In this document: positions 1-10,300 of the stretch, one piece after another
Layout: every line of letters starts with the position of its first letter
How positions within the stretch are numbered: position 1 is the stretch's first letter
Assembly (NCBI GenBank): GCA_965220465.1
Contig: CBDCPZ010000022.1
Coordinates: 434,001-498,000 of the forward strand
Length of the DNA stretch: 64,000 nucleotides
Direction: 5' to 3'
DNA from: JAHDHW01 sp965220465
GTDB taxonomy: Bacteria > Bacteroidota > Bacteroidia > Chitinophagales > Saprospiraceae
Notes under the pieces: generated by a model
What the model saw: the letters and a program-made list of their open reading frames with translations, nothing else
Database searches by the model: none
Told to the model about the DNA's origin: nothing
Translations under genes and position numbers: made by a program

Positions 1-326
1 ATTCATTGAAAAGAATTGCCATTTATGCAAACAAAACAACGAACCAAGTAATACTAAATATTAATGATGGTAGTCTCACGGTATCCGCACAGGATCTTGA
101 TTTTTCAAATGAGGCAACTGAACAATTATCTTGTACTTACGAAGGTGAACCCCTCACTATAGGCTTTAATGCCAAGTTTTTGATTGAAATGCTAAATGTG
201 TTGGAAAGTGATGAAATTAAAATTGAGCTTTCCAGCCCTACCCGTGCCGGTATATTGCATCCTTCCGACAAAGCAGACGGAGAAGATATCCTTATGCTTG
301 TGATGCCTGTTATGTTGAGTAATTAG
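1..326 (+). CDS. dnaN: DNA polymerase III beta subunit (sliding clamp), C-terminal fragment
   Basis: This is the last ~108 residues of the replication sliding clamp, which tethers DNA polymerase III to DNA. The reading frame is open from base 3 and its start lies upstream of the window, so the TTG at 6 is not a real start. The fragment fits clamp domain III: RIAIYANKTTNQV resembles the strand with the conserved R/AN/T pattern, followed by FNAKFLIEMLNVL and the terminal LMLVMPVML, which matches the usual VMPM(R/L)L ending. A terminator-like hairpin follows at 351-384. Partial only because of the window edge. Confidence 0.93.
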   Translation, partial: SLKRIAIYANKTTNQVILNINDGSLTVSAQDLDFSNEATEQLSCTYEGEPLTIGFNAKFLIEMLNVLESDEIKIELSSPTRAGILHPSDKADGEDILMLVMPVMLSN

Positions 327-350
327 CAATATATAATAAAACCGTTGAAG

Positions 351-384
351 GAGACGCTTTATTAATATAATAGAGCGTCTCTTT
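351..384 (+). terminator. Hairpin terminator after dnaN
   Basis: GAGACGCT (351-358) pairs with AGCGTCTC (374-381) around an AT-rich loop and is followed by a short T-rich run. It lies between the dnaN stop and the next start. Confidence 0.6.
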
Positions 385-413
385 CTATATTGCGAATCTA
401 AAGGTCTTCAAAG

Positions 414-860
414 ATGAAAAAAATAGCTTTTATACTTGTGATTGTCAGTACTGCGATAGGTTGTAGGAAAAGCTTGCCTGTCGATGAAACTGCTCAACAA
501 TGGGTTACCTATTATTACAACAGTGAGTTTGATAAAGCCAAACTGCTCAGCACACAGATCACAAAAGATATGATCGATACAGTCGCGTCGGAACTCATAG
601 ATGAAGGCGAAATTATGTCGTTTCAAATCATTCGAATGAATTGTTCTGTAAAAGGTGATTCGGCTATCTGTTCTTATACTTATAAAGATGAAATAGAAGA
701 ATTTGAAGAAAAAATTCATTTGATCCAAATCAGCCAAGAATGGCTGGTTGACGAGCCTCTGGCTGGTGAAACCTTAACAAATGAAGAGATGGAACAGGTT
801 TTTGATGAATATGAAGAATTTCTAAAAGAGCAGATGCAAAATATGTCGGAAGATGAATGA
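414..860 (+). CDS. Small secreted lipoprotein of unknown function
   Basis: A 148-aa predicted lipoprotein. The first 17 residues form a short signal peptide ending in a lipobox (TAIGC, Cys17), so the mature protein should be lipid-anchored. The rest is acidic. Its pattern, a helix (ETAQQWVTYYYNSEFDKAKLL) then alternating strands, is like the NTF2/DUF4878-type lipoproteins that are common in Bacteroidota; that resemblance is inferred from the pattern only. The last 8 bases overlap the start of nadD (ATGAATGA), so the two are probably co-transcribed and translationally coupled. The role is unknown. Confidence 0.75.
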   Translation: MKKIAFILVIVSTAIGCRKSLPVDETAQQWVTYYYNSEFDKAKLLSTQITKDMIDTVASELIDEGEIMSFQIIRMNCSVKGDSAICSYTYKDEIEEFEEKIHLIQISQEWLVDEPLAGETLTNEEMEQVFDEYEEFLKEQMQNMSEDE

Positions 861-1449
861 ATCAGTAGATAAAAAGAAAATCGGATTATTTTTTGGGTCC
901 TTCAACCCCGTTCATATCGGACATTTGATAATCGCCAATTACATGGCAACGCAAACGGACCTTGATAAAGTTTGGTTTGTTGTCTCTCCTCAAAACCCAC
1001 TCAAACCTAAAAATACATTAGCAAGAGATTATGACCGGCTTCATTTAGTCAGATTGGCGATTGGAGACAACCCAAACCTGGAAGCTTCAAATATCGAGTT
1101 TGATCTTCCAAAGCCTTCTTATACCATCGATACGCTTATTCATTTAAAAGAAAAGCACCCAAATTATGAATTTGTGCTAATCATGGGTGGCGATAATTTA
1201 AGATCGCTGCATAAATGGAAAAACTACGAAATCATTCTTCGGGATTATCAAATTTATGTTTATAAAAGACCTGCATATGATCTCGGTGATTTGTCGACAC
1301 ATCAAAATATCCGTCTTTTCGAAGCACCTTTAATGCAGATTTCTGCGAGTTATATTCGTAGCTGTTTAAAAAATGGCAAATCGGCGCGGTATCTGGTTCC
1401 GGAACAGGTTTTTGAGTACCTCGAATCGAGTAATATTTATAAAAATTAA
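853..1449 (+). CDS. nadD: Nicotinate-nucleotide adenylyltransferase
   Basis: A 198-aa cytoplasmic enzyme that joins nicotinate mononucleotide to AMP from ATP, giving deamido-NAD in NAD biosynthesis. The nucleotidyltransferase signature GSFNPVHIGH is at residues 15-24, the substrate-loop MGGDNL at 111-116, and the second signature ISASYIRS (family ISSTxIR) at 163-170. Length is normal. The ATG overlaps the end of the upstream lipoprotein gene by 8 bp, so the pair looks like one operon. No terminator is obvious before porZ. Confidence 0.95.
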   Translation: MNESVDKKKIGLFFGSFNPVHIGHLIIANYMATQTDLDKVWFVVSPQNPLKPKNTLARDYDRLHLVRLAIGDNPNLEASNIEFDLPKPSYTIDTLIHLKEKHPNYEFVLIMGGDNLRSLHKWKNYEIILRDYQIYVYKRPAYDLGDLSTHQNIRLFEAPLMQISASYIRSCLKNGKSARYLVPEQVFEYLESSNIYKN

Positions 1450-1535
1450 AAGGCTTCAACCACGCTTCAAGTCACCCATTTGTCAATACCTTTTAATATC
1501 AACGGAGCAAAACAATAATTATAATATTAGTAAGT

Positions 1536-1543
1536 TAACTTTG
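1536..1543 (+). promoter_or_regulatory. Bacteroidota -7 element upstream of porZ
   Basis: TAACTTTG matches the Bacteroidota consensus TAnnTTTG. No TTG is found at the expected -33 spacing. It would give a leader of about 65 nt for the gene at 1613. Confidence 0.45.
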
Positions 1544-1612
1544 TGAAAATGTTAAGTCTAATTAAACAAGTAATATTTAATTATTTAGCCCAATAACTTA
1601 ATTGGTATTAGT

Positions 1613-3904
1613 ATGCGAAAATATCAACTCCCTCTGATTTTATTATTCCTTTTTGCAGGTTTGCTCTCCGCTCAATCTGATTTGAAAATATATCAATGGA
1701 AATCACATCTTCCATATTCTGTAGGAAAGTCAATCACCCAAAGCAGCTCCAAGGTTTATTTTGCGGCGCCGTATTCTATTTTTTCAATTGACAAACAAGA
1801 TCATTCTTTAGAATTTTTAACTAAAGTCGAAGGCTTGTCTGACATCAAAATGAGTGTGCTAAAATATGCTTCTGAGCATGAAACGTTAATCGCAAGCTAT
1901 GCAAACAGCAATATTGATTTAATAAAGCCTGATGGTATTGTCAATTTACCCGCTGTGAAAAACTTTGATATCGTTGGTGACCGGGCTATTTATAATATTT
2001 ATAAAGGAACAGCAGACCTGTTTTATCTTTCATGTGGATTTGGCGTAGTAGAATTGAACGTAGCTCGTGAGGAATTTGGTTTTACCGCCAAACTGGGTGT
2101 CAAAGTAAATGATATCACCATTTTTGAAGGAAACTTCTATGCTGCCACCGACGAAGGAATTTATCGAATTTCAACAGGACCGGATGCTAATCCACAGAAT
2201 GCAGGTGAATGGGAATTACTAGGACCAGAAAATGGCTTTTCAGATGATTATAGCTCAGATGCCTTAGTTACATTTAATAATAAAATGTATGTCGATGTAA
2301 ACGACACGCTATACAATTACAAAGATGGAGTTCTTGAGTTCGTTCATTATGAAGAAGAGCATGAAATAATTTATATGACTGCTGAAGGTGAACACTTGTT
2401 GGTCGGTGAAAATTGCGGACTAAACGGAGTGGATTGCCAAGGTAAGGTCTTATTTTTTAATACAGATCATTCTTATGAAACATCCGGCTCGGGTTGTGTA
2501 AATCGCCCTTATTATGCAATTGAAGACGAACAACAGAATGTTTGGTTTTCTGATCGTTGGAGAGGAGTCAGACTCGCAAGTAATTATATGAATGGTTGTA
2601 GCGTAATAAATATAAATGCTCCCTATTCAGAGCATGCCACTGAAATTGCAATTGACGGGGATAATGTCTGGCTTGCAACAGAGACGCCTGGTGCAGGAAA
2701 TAATTTTGGCTATTATTCGCTGATTGAAGGGCAATGGAAGTATTATAATTTTAGATCGTATCCTGATCAATTAGCAGACTTGACAACCTGCTATCGAATA
2801 ACGGTCCATCCTGATAACAAAAAAGTTTATGTTGGTTCCTATGATGTTGGTTTATTGGAAATGGATGGAGAAAACTTTACTTTTTATGGTGATACAAACT
2901 CCCTACTTGTTACAGGTGCAGACCCTTCACGAATACGCGTAGCCGGATTGGCTTTTGACGACAACAAAAACCTTTGGATAAGTAATAATTCAGCAATAAA
3001 TCCGATAGTTGTTTTAAAAAATGACGGGACCTGGCAAAATAACTTCATCACATCCAGTAAAGGATTGCGACAGGTGGTAGTTGATCACAGCGGAAACAAA
3101 TGGTTTGCTGTTGACGGAGGAAGTCAGGGAGTTTTAATTTTCAACGAAGGAGATATTGACAATCCAAATGACGATCAACCAAGAGTGCTTTCAACGAGCA
3201 ACAGCCAGCTACCAATAAATGTTGTTAATTGTTTAGCGGTTGATCTGGACGGTGATGTTTGGGTAGGAACCAATCAGGGAGTTGTGGTGTTTGAGTGCGG
3301 AAATAATGTATTCGATCCAAATTGCCAGGGTTCAAAAAGAATTGTGCAAGTGGATGGATTTAATGCTTATTTATTGGAAACAGAGATCGTCACAACAATT
3401 GCTGTCGATGGTGCAAACCGAAAATGGTTTGGAACAAAAAATGGAGTTTTTGTTCAATCTCCCAGTGGAGAGGAGCAAATTGCGTTTTTTGATAAAAACA
3501 ACAGTCCTCTTTTTGATAACGTAATTACGGATATAGCCATTGACCCAAATAATGGAGAAGTATTTATCGGTACAGCAAATGGAATGATTTCTTTACGTTA
3601 TGATGCGACCGAAGGAGGAGTTGCAAATACTAAAACCGTCTATGCTTTTCCCAATCCTGTTAGGCCGGATTACACAGGCCCGATAGCAATTAAAGGTCTT
3701 GCAAGAGATGCAAATGTGAAAATAACAGACATCAATGGTCAAAGAGTTTATGAAACAACGGCTTTAGGCGGGCAAGCTATTTGGGATGGAAAAGATTATA
3801 ATGGGAAAAGAGCGAGTTCAGGAGTATATTTAGTTTTTAGTACGAGCACCCAGCAAACAGAAAACCCCGATGCCATTGTTACCAAGATTCTGTTTATCAA
3901 TTAG
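1613..3904 (+). CDS. porZ: Type IX secretion system protein PorZ (beta-propeller attachment-complex component)
   Basis: A 763-aa secreted protein with an N-terminal signal peptide (residues ~1-20, ending LLSAQ). It is made of repeated two-component-regulator-type propeller blades (many NLWIS, DVWVGT and RKWFGT motifs), then a C-terminal sorting domain from about residue 677 (YAFPNPV, GLARDANVKITDINGQRV, SSGVYLVF). In Porphyromonas, PorZ is a cell-surface member of the attachment complex that helps couple anionic LPS to cargo. Length (776 aa in that species) and order (propellers, then CTD) match. The first 130 residues, with WKSHLPYSVGKSITQSSSKVYFA split over two motifs, also look like PorZ. 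No other T9SS machinery gene is adjacent. It could be a PorZ-like cargo protein instead. Confidence 0.82.
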   Translation: MRKYQLPLILLFLFAGLLSAQSDLKIYQWKSHLPYSVGKSITQSSSKVYFAAPYSIFSIDKQDHSLEFLTKVEGLSDIKMSVLKYASEHETLIASYANSNIDLIKPDGIVNLPAVKNFDIVGDRAIYNIYKGTADLFYLSCGFGVVELNVAREEFGFTAKLGVKVNDITIFEGNFYAATDEGIYRISTGPDANPQNAGEWELLGPENGFSDDYSSDALVTFNNKMYVDVNDTLYNYKDGVLEFVHYEEEHEIIYMTAEGEHLLVGENCGLNGVDCQGKVLFFNTDHSYETSGSGCVNRPYYAIEDEQQNVWFSDRWRGVRLASNYMNGCSVININAPYSEHATEIAIDGDNVWLATETPGAGNNFGYYSLIEGQWKYYNFRSYPDQLADLTTCYRITVHPDNKKVYVGSYDVGLLEMDGENFTFYGDTNSLLVTGADPSRIRVAGLAFDDNKNLWISNNSAINPIVVLKNDGTWQNNFITSSKGLRQVVVDHSGNKWFAVDGGSQGVLIFNEGDIDNPNDDQPRVLSTSNSQLPINVVNCLAVDLDGDVWVGTNQGVVVFECGNNVFDPNCQGSKRIVQVDGFNAYLLETEIVTTIAVDGANRKWFGTKNGVFVQSPSGEEQIAFFDKNNSPLFDNVITDIAIDPNNGEVFIGTANGMISLRYDATEGGVANTKTVYAFPNPVRPDYTGPIAIKGLARDANVKITDINGQRVYETTALGGQAIWDGKDYNGKRASSGVYLVFSTSTQQTENPDAIVTKILFIN

Positions 3905-4013
3905 ATTTTAAAAAGAAAAAATACTACTCATCCAGAGCATCTCCATGCTTCAATATTAAAGATTGATTAATAATGTTAATTTTCCGAAATGAAAACAGGA
4001 ATCAATCGATAGC

Positions 4014-6071
4014 GTGAAGCAATCCAAAAACATCAAAATTCTTGCAGCAATTCTGTTCCTTCAGTTGGCATACTGGCCCATCAGCTGCTTTCAATTTACG
4101 ATGAAATATGACATAATGGATTGGTTTTATCCAATGCGTTATTTGATTGGAGAATGTTTACAAAACAATGTCCTGCCAATCTGGAATCCATATATCAATT
4201 TAGGTTATCCATTGCATACAGACCCACAAAGTGGTGCGTTATATCCGATTGTATGGATAATCGGTTACTTCTTTGGTTACAGCCCTTTCACGATCAATTT
4301 TGAATATATTTTGCATATTCTTTTTGCATTCTATGGAATGAAAAAACTTTCTGAGGCAATTGGCTTATCGGATGATGTTACAATTTTAATTGGTTTAAGC
4401 TATGCGTGTTGTGGCTTTTTTGTAGGAAATGCACAGCATCTCACATGGGTAATAAGCGCAGCTTGGATACCGTATATTTTATTTCATTATTACAGATTGA
4501 TAAAAAGCAATTCGTGGAAAGATGCGTTGGGTGTTTCTTTTTTTTCATTTTTAATGCTGACGGGAGGCTATCCTGCGTTTATCATAACCTTATTTTACCT
4601 ACTGTTTCTCGCCTTTCTGATTCATTTGGGAAATCAAATTCGCATAAAAGATTACACCTCTGCAAAAAAGTTTGTTTTAAATAATTGCTTTTTCTTTTTA
4701 ATGTTCGTGATGCAGGGGCTGACCTTTTTTGTTTTCTTTTTTGAAGTGCTCCCTTTTATGGTGCGAGGAGATACGATTAGCCTTGCACAAGTCCAGTTGC
4801 TGCCTTTTTCACCGCAAAGTTTTATTTCATTTATTTTACCATTTGCGACTGGAGGAAACACCGAATTTTATCAAACGGATATTTCAATGTCCAACGGATA
4901 CTTTGGCTTGATGAGTTTGTTGTTTTGCGGGCTTATTTTTTTTAAAAAACCAGCATTGAAAATACTGTTTCTTGCCTTTGCGGGCTTATTTTTTTTAGTA
5001 ACTGCTTTAGGCGATTTTTCTTTTCTTCGAGCTTTGCTTTACCATTATATTCCTTTCATGGATTTATTCAGGTATCCGGCTTTATTTAGAATATTTGCAC
5101 TAGTTTGTTTTTTATTAATATTTGGAATTTCATTGCAAAAATATTGGAATAATGAAGTAAATCTTTCGGATTGGAAGAAACTAAAACTTCTAAGTGGGAC
5201 TTTGCTTTTTTTGCTGATTGGCATTTTCCTGTATTCATTACAAAAAAGCACTTTTTTAATTCCTGAGCAATTTTCGGCGAAAGCCGTTTCAACTTTTATT
5301 TCACAATCGACAAATAGCCAAATGGTGCTCATTCAGGCGCCAATACAAATCATTTTGGTAAGTGTATTGCTATTTATCGTTCAACGAAAAAGACATCAAT
5401 TTAAAAAATATGTAGTGTTGATTATTGTGTTAGATCTATTTTTATCGGTTCAATTAAATACGTTTATTACAACTGCATCAGAGCAAAGTGCGTCAGAACT
5501 TCAGGAAAAAGTAAATGAACTTCCAAAAGGGTTTCCAATCCCCGAAGAAGATGTAAGTGCGACATCTCATTTCGGAAATGGCGACTATTATCCAATTTGG
5601 TTTAACAATAATATTCTTTTGAAAAAAATCGCTTTTGACGGGTATAACAACTTTATACTGAAAAAATTTAAGCAATTTAATGATAGCCCAGGTCATATAG
5701 AAAAATTGAAATATCCTGTACTCCATTGGGAGGATTCACAGCCATTAAAGGACTCCGTTTTTGTAAATCTCGAAAAATCAATTGAACTATTGTCTTTTAG
5801 CCCGACCAATCTCAAAGCCAATGTATCTGCATCTGAACAAAGGCAAATTATATTTTTACAGTTGGATTATCCTGGCTGGCAGGTAAAGCTGGACGGAATG
5901 GTTATTCCTCACTTTAAAAAAGAAAATATATTTATTGCAGCTGAAATTCCTGCAGGAAAATATCACCTTGAGTTCGACTTCTATCCCAAAAACTTTCTGT
6001 TTTATTTAGGGCTGAGCACTTTCTTTTTTTTATTAGCCGCTTTTGGATTATTCCGATTCAGAAAGGATTAA
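4014..6071 (+). CDS. YfhO-family polytopic membrane protein
   Basis: A 685-aa membrane protein with about 11-12 hydrophobic segments in the first ~470 residues, a soluble ~150-residue C-terminal part, and a last membrane helix near 660-680. The C-terminal stretch LDYPGWQVKLDG matches the (Y/F)PGW motif of the YfhO/GT-C-like family (PF09586), some members of which help glycosylate lipoteichoic acid. Here an undefined envelope-glycan role is likely. The start is a GTG at 4014; an upstream in-frame stop excludes the ATG at 3990. The gene converges on bshA with a 4-bp overlap of stop codons. Confidence 0.78.
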   Translation: MKQSKNIKILAAILFLQLAYWPISCFQFTMKYDIMDWFYPMRYLIGECLQNNVLPIWNPYINLGYPLHTDPQSGALYPIVWIIGYFFGYSPFTINFEYILHILFAFYGMKKLSEAIGLSDDVTILIGLSYACCGFFVGNAQHLTWVISAAWIPYILFHYYRLIKSNSWKDALGVSFFSFLMLTGGYPAFIITLFYLLFLAFLIHLGNQIRIKDYTSAKKFVLNNCFFFLMFVMQGLTFFVFFFEVLPFMVRGDTISLAQVQLLPFSPQSFISFILPFATGGNTEFYQTDISMSNGYFGLMSLLFCGLIFFKKPALKILFLAFAGLFFLVTALGDFSFLRALLYHYIPFMDLFRYPALFRIFALVCFLLIFGISLQKYWNNEVNLSDWKKLKLLSGTLLFLLIGIFLYSLQKSTFLIPEQFSAKAVSTFISQSTNSQMVLIQAPIQIILVSVLLFIVQRKRHQFKKYVVLIIVLDLFLSVQLNTFITTASEQSASELQEKVNELPKGFPIPEEDVSATSHFGNGDYYPIWFNNNILLKKIAFDGYNNFILKKFKQFNDSPGHIEKLKYPVLHWEDSQPLKDSVFVNLEKSIELLSFSPTNLKANVSASEQRQIIFLQLDYPGWQVKLDGMVIPHFKKENIFIAAEIPAGKYHLEFDFYPKNFLFYLGLSTFFFLLAAFGLFRFRKD

Positions 6072-7225
6072 ATTTTTGCTTTAGGTCTTTTGTGGACTTT
6101 TTCTTCGAGGATGTATTCGTAGTATTTTTCATATTCCGGAAGTATATTCGAAATGTCAAATCGCTTTGCTTGTTTCAACGCATTGTGTCTAAACTCAGTT
6201 AGAAGTGCTTCGTTTTCAAGCAGTGTAATTGCATTTTTTGCCATTTCGTTGACATTGCCAAGAGTGCTTAAAAAGCCTGTTACCCCGTTGATGTTAAGTT
6301 CGGGGAGCCCCCCAACATTGGAAGAAATCACAGGTACTTCACAGGCCATTGCTTCCAAAGCGGCTAAGCCAAAGCTTTCACTTGCTGAAGGCATGATAAA
6401 CAAGTCCGAAATTGCGAGCAATTCTTCAACAGCGTCTTGTTTTCCAAGGAACCTGATTTCATCACACAAACCGATTTTTCTGCAAAGGTCTTCCAATTTT
6501 CGCCGTTCGGGGCCATCACCGATGAGTAATAGTTTTGAAGGGATTTTATCGTGTACTTGTTTAAAAATGTGGATAACATCCTCAACTCTTTTGACTTTTC
6601 TGAAGTTGGAGGTGTGAACCAATATTTTTTCGTCATTCGGAGCTATTGCCTTTTTAAAATGGTCTTTATCACTTTTTTTAAAACGTTCAAAATCTATAAA
6701 ATTATGGATAACCTGAATGTCAACGTTGATATCAAAAGATTCATAAGTTTGTTTCCTTAAATTTTCTGAAACAGCGGTAACGCCGTCAGATTTGTTGATA
6801 GAAAATGCGACCACAGGAGCAAATGATGGATTGCTTCCAACTAACGTAATATCTGTGCCATGAAGAGTTGTAACTACAGGTACATACCGTCCTTCTTGCA
6901 GTAAAATTTTCTTTGCCATATAAGCTACTGCTGCATGAGGGATAGCATAATGAACATGTAATAAATCCAGGTTTTCATATTTTACAACATCTACTAGTTT
7001 GCTGGTAAGCGCGGTGTCATAAGGCGGATATTCAAAAAGCGGATAATCAGCAGAGGTCACTTCATGATAAAAGACATTTTCCTGAAAGGTCAGTAGCCTT
7101 GCCGGTTGGCGATAAGTAATAAAATGAACTTGATGCCCGTTTTTTGCAAGGCCTTTTCCTAATTCAGTTGCGACCACGCCACTCCCTCCATAGGTAGGAT
7201 AACAAACAATTCCAATTTTCATCAA
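6068..7225 (-). CDS. bshA: N-acetyl-alpha-D-glucosaminyl L-malate synthase
   Basis: A 385-aa GT4 glycosyltransferase that links GlcNAc (from UDP-GlcNAc) to L-malate, the first step of bacillithiol synthesis. The N-terminus MKIGIVCYPTYGGSGVVATELG and the HVHYAIPHAAVAYMAK segment are typical of BshA. The C-terminal Rossmann half has the nucleotide-sugar motif SESFGLAALEAMACEVPV. bshB and bshC are not in this window. The gene overlaps the convergent YfhO gene by 4 bp and is isolated from the upstream T9SS gene by a strong terminator, so it should have its own promoter within 7226-7317. Confidence 0.93.
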   Translation of the reverse strand: MMKIGIVCYPTYGGSGVVATELGKGLAKNGHQVHFITYRQPARLLTFQENVFYHEVTSADYPLFEYPPYDTALTSKLVDVVKYENLDLLHVHYAIPHAAVAYMAKKILLQEGRYVPVVTTLHGTDITLVGSNPSFAPVVAFSINKSDGVTAVSENLRKQTYESFDINVDIQVIHNFIDFERFKKSDKDHFKKAIAPNDEKILVHTSNFRKVKRVEDVIHIFKQVHDKIPSKLLLIGDGPERRKLEDLCRKIGLCDEIRFLGKQDAVEELLAISDLFIMPSASESFGLAALEAMACEVPVISSNVGGLPELNINGVTGFLSTLGNVNEMAKNAITLLENEALLTEFRHNALKQAKRFDISNILPEYEKYYEYILEEKVHKRPKAKI

Positions 7226-7317
7226 TAGCTATTTTTAAAGATGCTGTTTTTTAAACGAAAAAGTGAGTGTTGAAACCGGATAATAAAGAAATAAATTTTA
7301 CTTGAAATAGTTTAGAA

Positions 7318-7365
7318 AATGATACAAAAAAGGCGCTTGTTAACAAGCGCCTTTTTTGTATCATT
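7318..7365. terminator. 48-bp perfect palindrome, bidirectional terminator
   Basis: Both halves are exactly complementary with centre TTAA. The GC core GGCGCTTG/CAAGCGCC is flanked by A6 on the left and T6 on the right, so it can act in both directions. It lies just downstream of the 1042-aa T9SS cargo gene on the minus strand. Confidence 0.85.
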
Positions 7366-7375
7366 GAATTAAAAA

Positions 7376-10300
7376 TTATCGTGCACGAACAAGTTTTTCA
7401 ATAAATAATTGATCGCCTATCTGAATCCGGACAAAATAAATACCTTCAGGGAAAGCAGTTAAATTAAGCGGATAAGAGATGGAAGTACTGTTTTGGCTTT
7501 CTTCAAAAAACAAGCGTTGACCAACAACATTGATCAACTGAACCTGAATGTCAGCAGCTTGAGTAAGTTCAACATTTAAAGTCGATACTCCTGATGTCGG
7601 ATTAGGCACCAAACTGATTTCTGATAAAAGGTTCAAATCTTCCAAACCAACCATAATATCAACAGTTACCGTCAATATATCAGAGCAATTATGAACGTCA
7701 GTTACTGTTATGATATAATCGCCGACAGGCAAACCCGAAACAATAGCGGTCGAATCGCCGGTATCCCAATCATAAGTAAAAGGACCTTCACCATTTCCTG
7801 CCAAAATAGTAATCATTCCGTCTGATTGACCTTCTACGGAAACAGGGGAAACTTCAGCACTAAGGTTCAGGTTATCTGGGCAAAGACCTATTCCTATCGT
7901 TGTAATTTCCATACAGCCGTTAGCATCTGTTATTGTTACAACATAATTGCCAGCGGGGATGTCTGAAATTACAGCGGTCGAATCGCCGGTATCCCAATCA
8001 TAAGAATACGGACCTTGCCCTTGAGTAGGATTGACAGTGATTGATCCATCACTTGCACCAACTGAAGATTCGTAATTAGTTTGGAGTTCTGCGTTGAGCG
8101 ATTGTGGACAACCAATGATGTTGATATTGTCGATGTCAAGCCAATAATCTCCAGAGCTCCAATTTCCTACAAAGCGTATTTTGATTACTTCTCCTCCAAA
8201 TTGATCAAGATCAACCAATTTGTTTGTCATGCCAACAATTGGCGTATGGTTGGTTTGATTAACCGTATAAACGGTCGTAAAGGAATCACCACAATCCGTA
8301 GAAACCTGTACCTGCAATGAGTCACCAGCCCCTAGAATGGTAGCAACAGTACCTAAACTCCAGTCTGTATATCTGTAATCAAAAGTCAAACTGTCGCCAA
8401 AATTGATAGGACCAATATTGGATGTGGTCATTTGATAATTTTGATTACCCGCGTATAGGTTTACGGCATTAACATAAGAAACATTAAAATGCTGATTTGT
8501 GATAAAACCTGTGCTTGCCCAACCGGCAGGCAGTACAATATCTTCAAAGTCCTCAACTAATGGTAACACATCCGGAGTGATAGTATTAAAGGAAAATGAA
8601 GTAGTATCATTTATAAAATTTAATTCTGAAGCCAAATCAGTCCAGGCTACTATTTCGAAAGTCTCTCCAAAAGCTTTGGAGTCGAAAGGAGTAATAAATG
8701 TGAATTGTTCAACTTCTCCAGGAAGTAAAATTACTGCAACAGCAGGTTCGGTCACCACAGTTCCACCATTAACCTGGTAGGAAACATTAAAGCCTGTTTG
8801 TGTACTGGAGCCAGCATTTCGGATTTCTACTACTACATGATCTTCTTCAGATCCACATTCTGAAATACTTTCGTGATCGGCGGAGATCATGGAAAGATCA
8901 TCCTCAAATATTTCGGAGATATATACATCGTCAATTCCAATACCATCATAAGAATTAACGGAAGGATCAGAATCAAATGCAAAGCGGAATCTACAATCCG
9001 CTTCTCCGGCAAAACCTACTAATGTATTTTCGGCATTTAGCCAGCCGAGGGAGTTGCCAGCCCAGACGTTGCCAAGGTTTTGGATAGTATTGTTGAAATT
9101 ATACCAGTTAAGCCCGGTTCCCATGGAACCCACTTTAGTCCAGGTCATTCCACCATCGGTACTTCCTTCGAGCCAGCCACCGTCCCATGATAATTCAGTG
9201 TCATAATATATTGAGAAACTGATTAATGGATCTTCATCAAGAGCTGTAAAATCATAGCATGGAGAGACGAAATAAGAAAATTCATTATTATTATAATTGC
9301 CAGAAAGGTTTGTCACCCAAGCATTTACACCACTTGCCGCACTAGAAATATCTGGGCCGATAGGTTCACCAAAAGCCCAGGAACTATTTGTGCTATTTTC
9401 AAGATCATTTTTCCAACCACCATCCCAAGTCTCAAAGTCAGTAAAGTACGGAAATTCTGTTACGACGGGAATATTGGTAATAGTAGTAGAAAAAGTATCA
9501 TTGTTGATATCGCCGTCATTTTCCATTTCGGTCCACGAAACAATAGTATACTCTCCAAATGCTGAGAAATCAAAAGTAGTTTCAAATTCTATGGTTGTTG
9601 TACTATCATTACTGATGACTCCGGTATAAAAGCCATCCACAGGGTAAGTAACTCCAGCGTCAACGCCATTCACGCTATATTTAAATGGAATTAAAGATTG
9701 TGGGAGGTCTCCATAATTTTTTAATGTTACTTCAACTGTTTCGTTATCAGAAAGACCACATTGTGTTTGAGGAGTGAGGATGTCAGAAACTCCAACATCA
9801 ACAAGCCAGATAGTTTTAAAGGCAATCGGGCCAATAACGGCGCTTGAATCGCCATTGTCACATGCTACAGAGACATAAAAATCATATTCTGTATCTTCTT
9901 GTAAACCAGTTAAATGGACATTTGTATTTGAAGTAATGAACGTATTGCCGGTGCCTAAAGTAAATCCCATTACATCATATTCCAATAAATAAAGTCCTGC
10001 AGAATCAGCCGCTGTCCAGCTAAGACCTGCATCAACTCCGCCAACTTCATCTACAGACACATTAAAAGGACCAGGGCAGGTTGGGCATGCAAAAATGTTC
10101 AATACTTCTCCTGTTTGTGGAAACGGCCCATCTGAAAATATAACGTTTCCGGAAGGATCTAAAATATTATAAGTGACTTCGTTTTGGAATGCACCGGCAG
10201 CATAACTAGCTATAAATTGCGCGTTACTTATTGCTGCAACGACAAACGTTGCTTGGTTTCCTGATGTGAAAGTATAATCAGTCGAGACACCACTTGTTGT

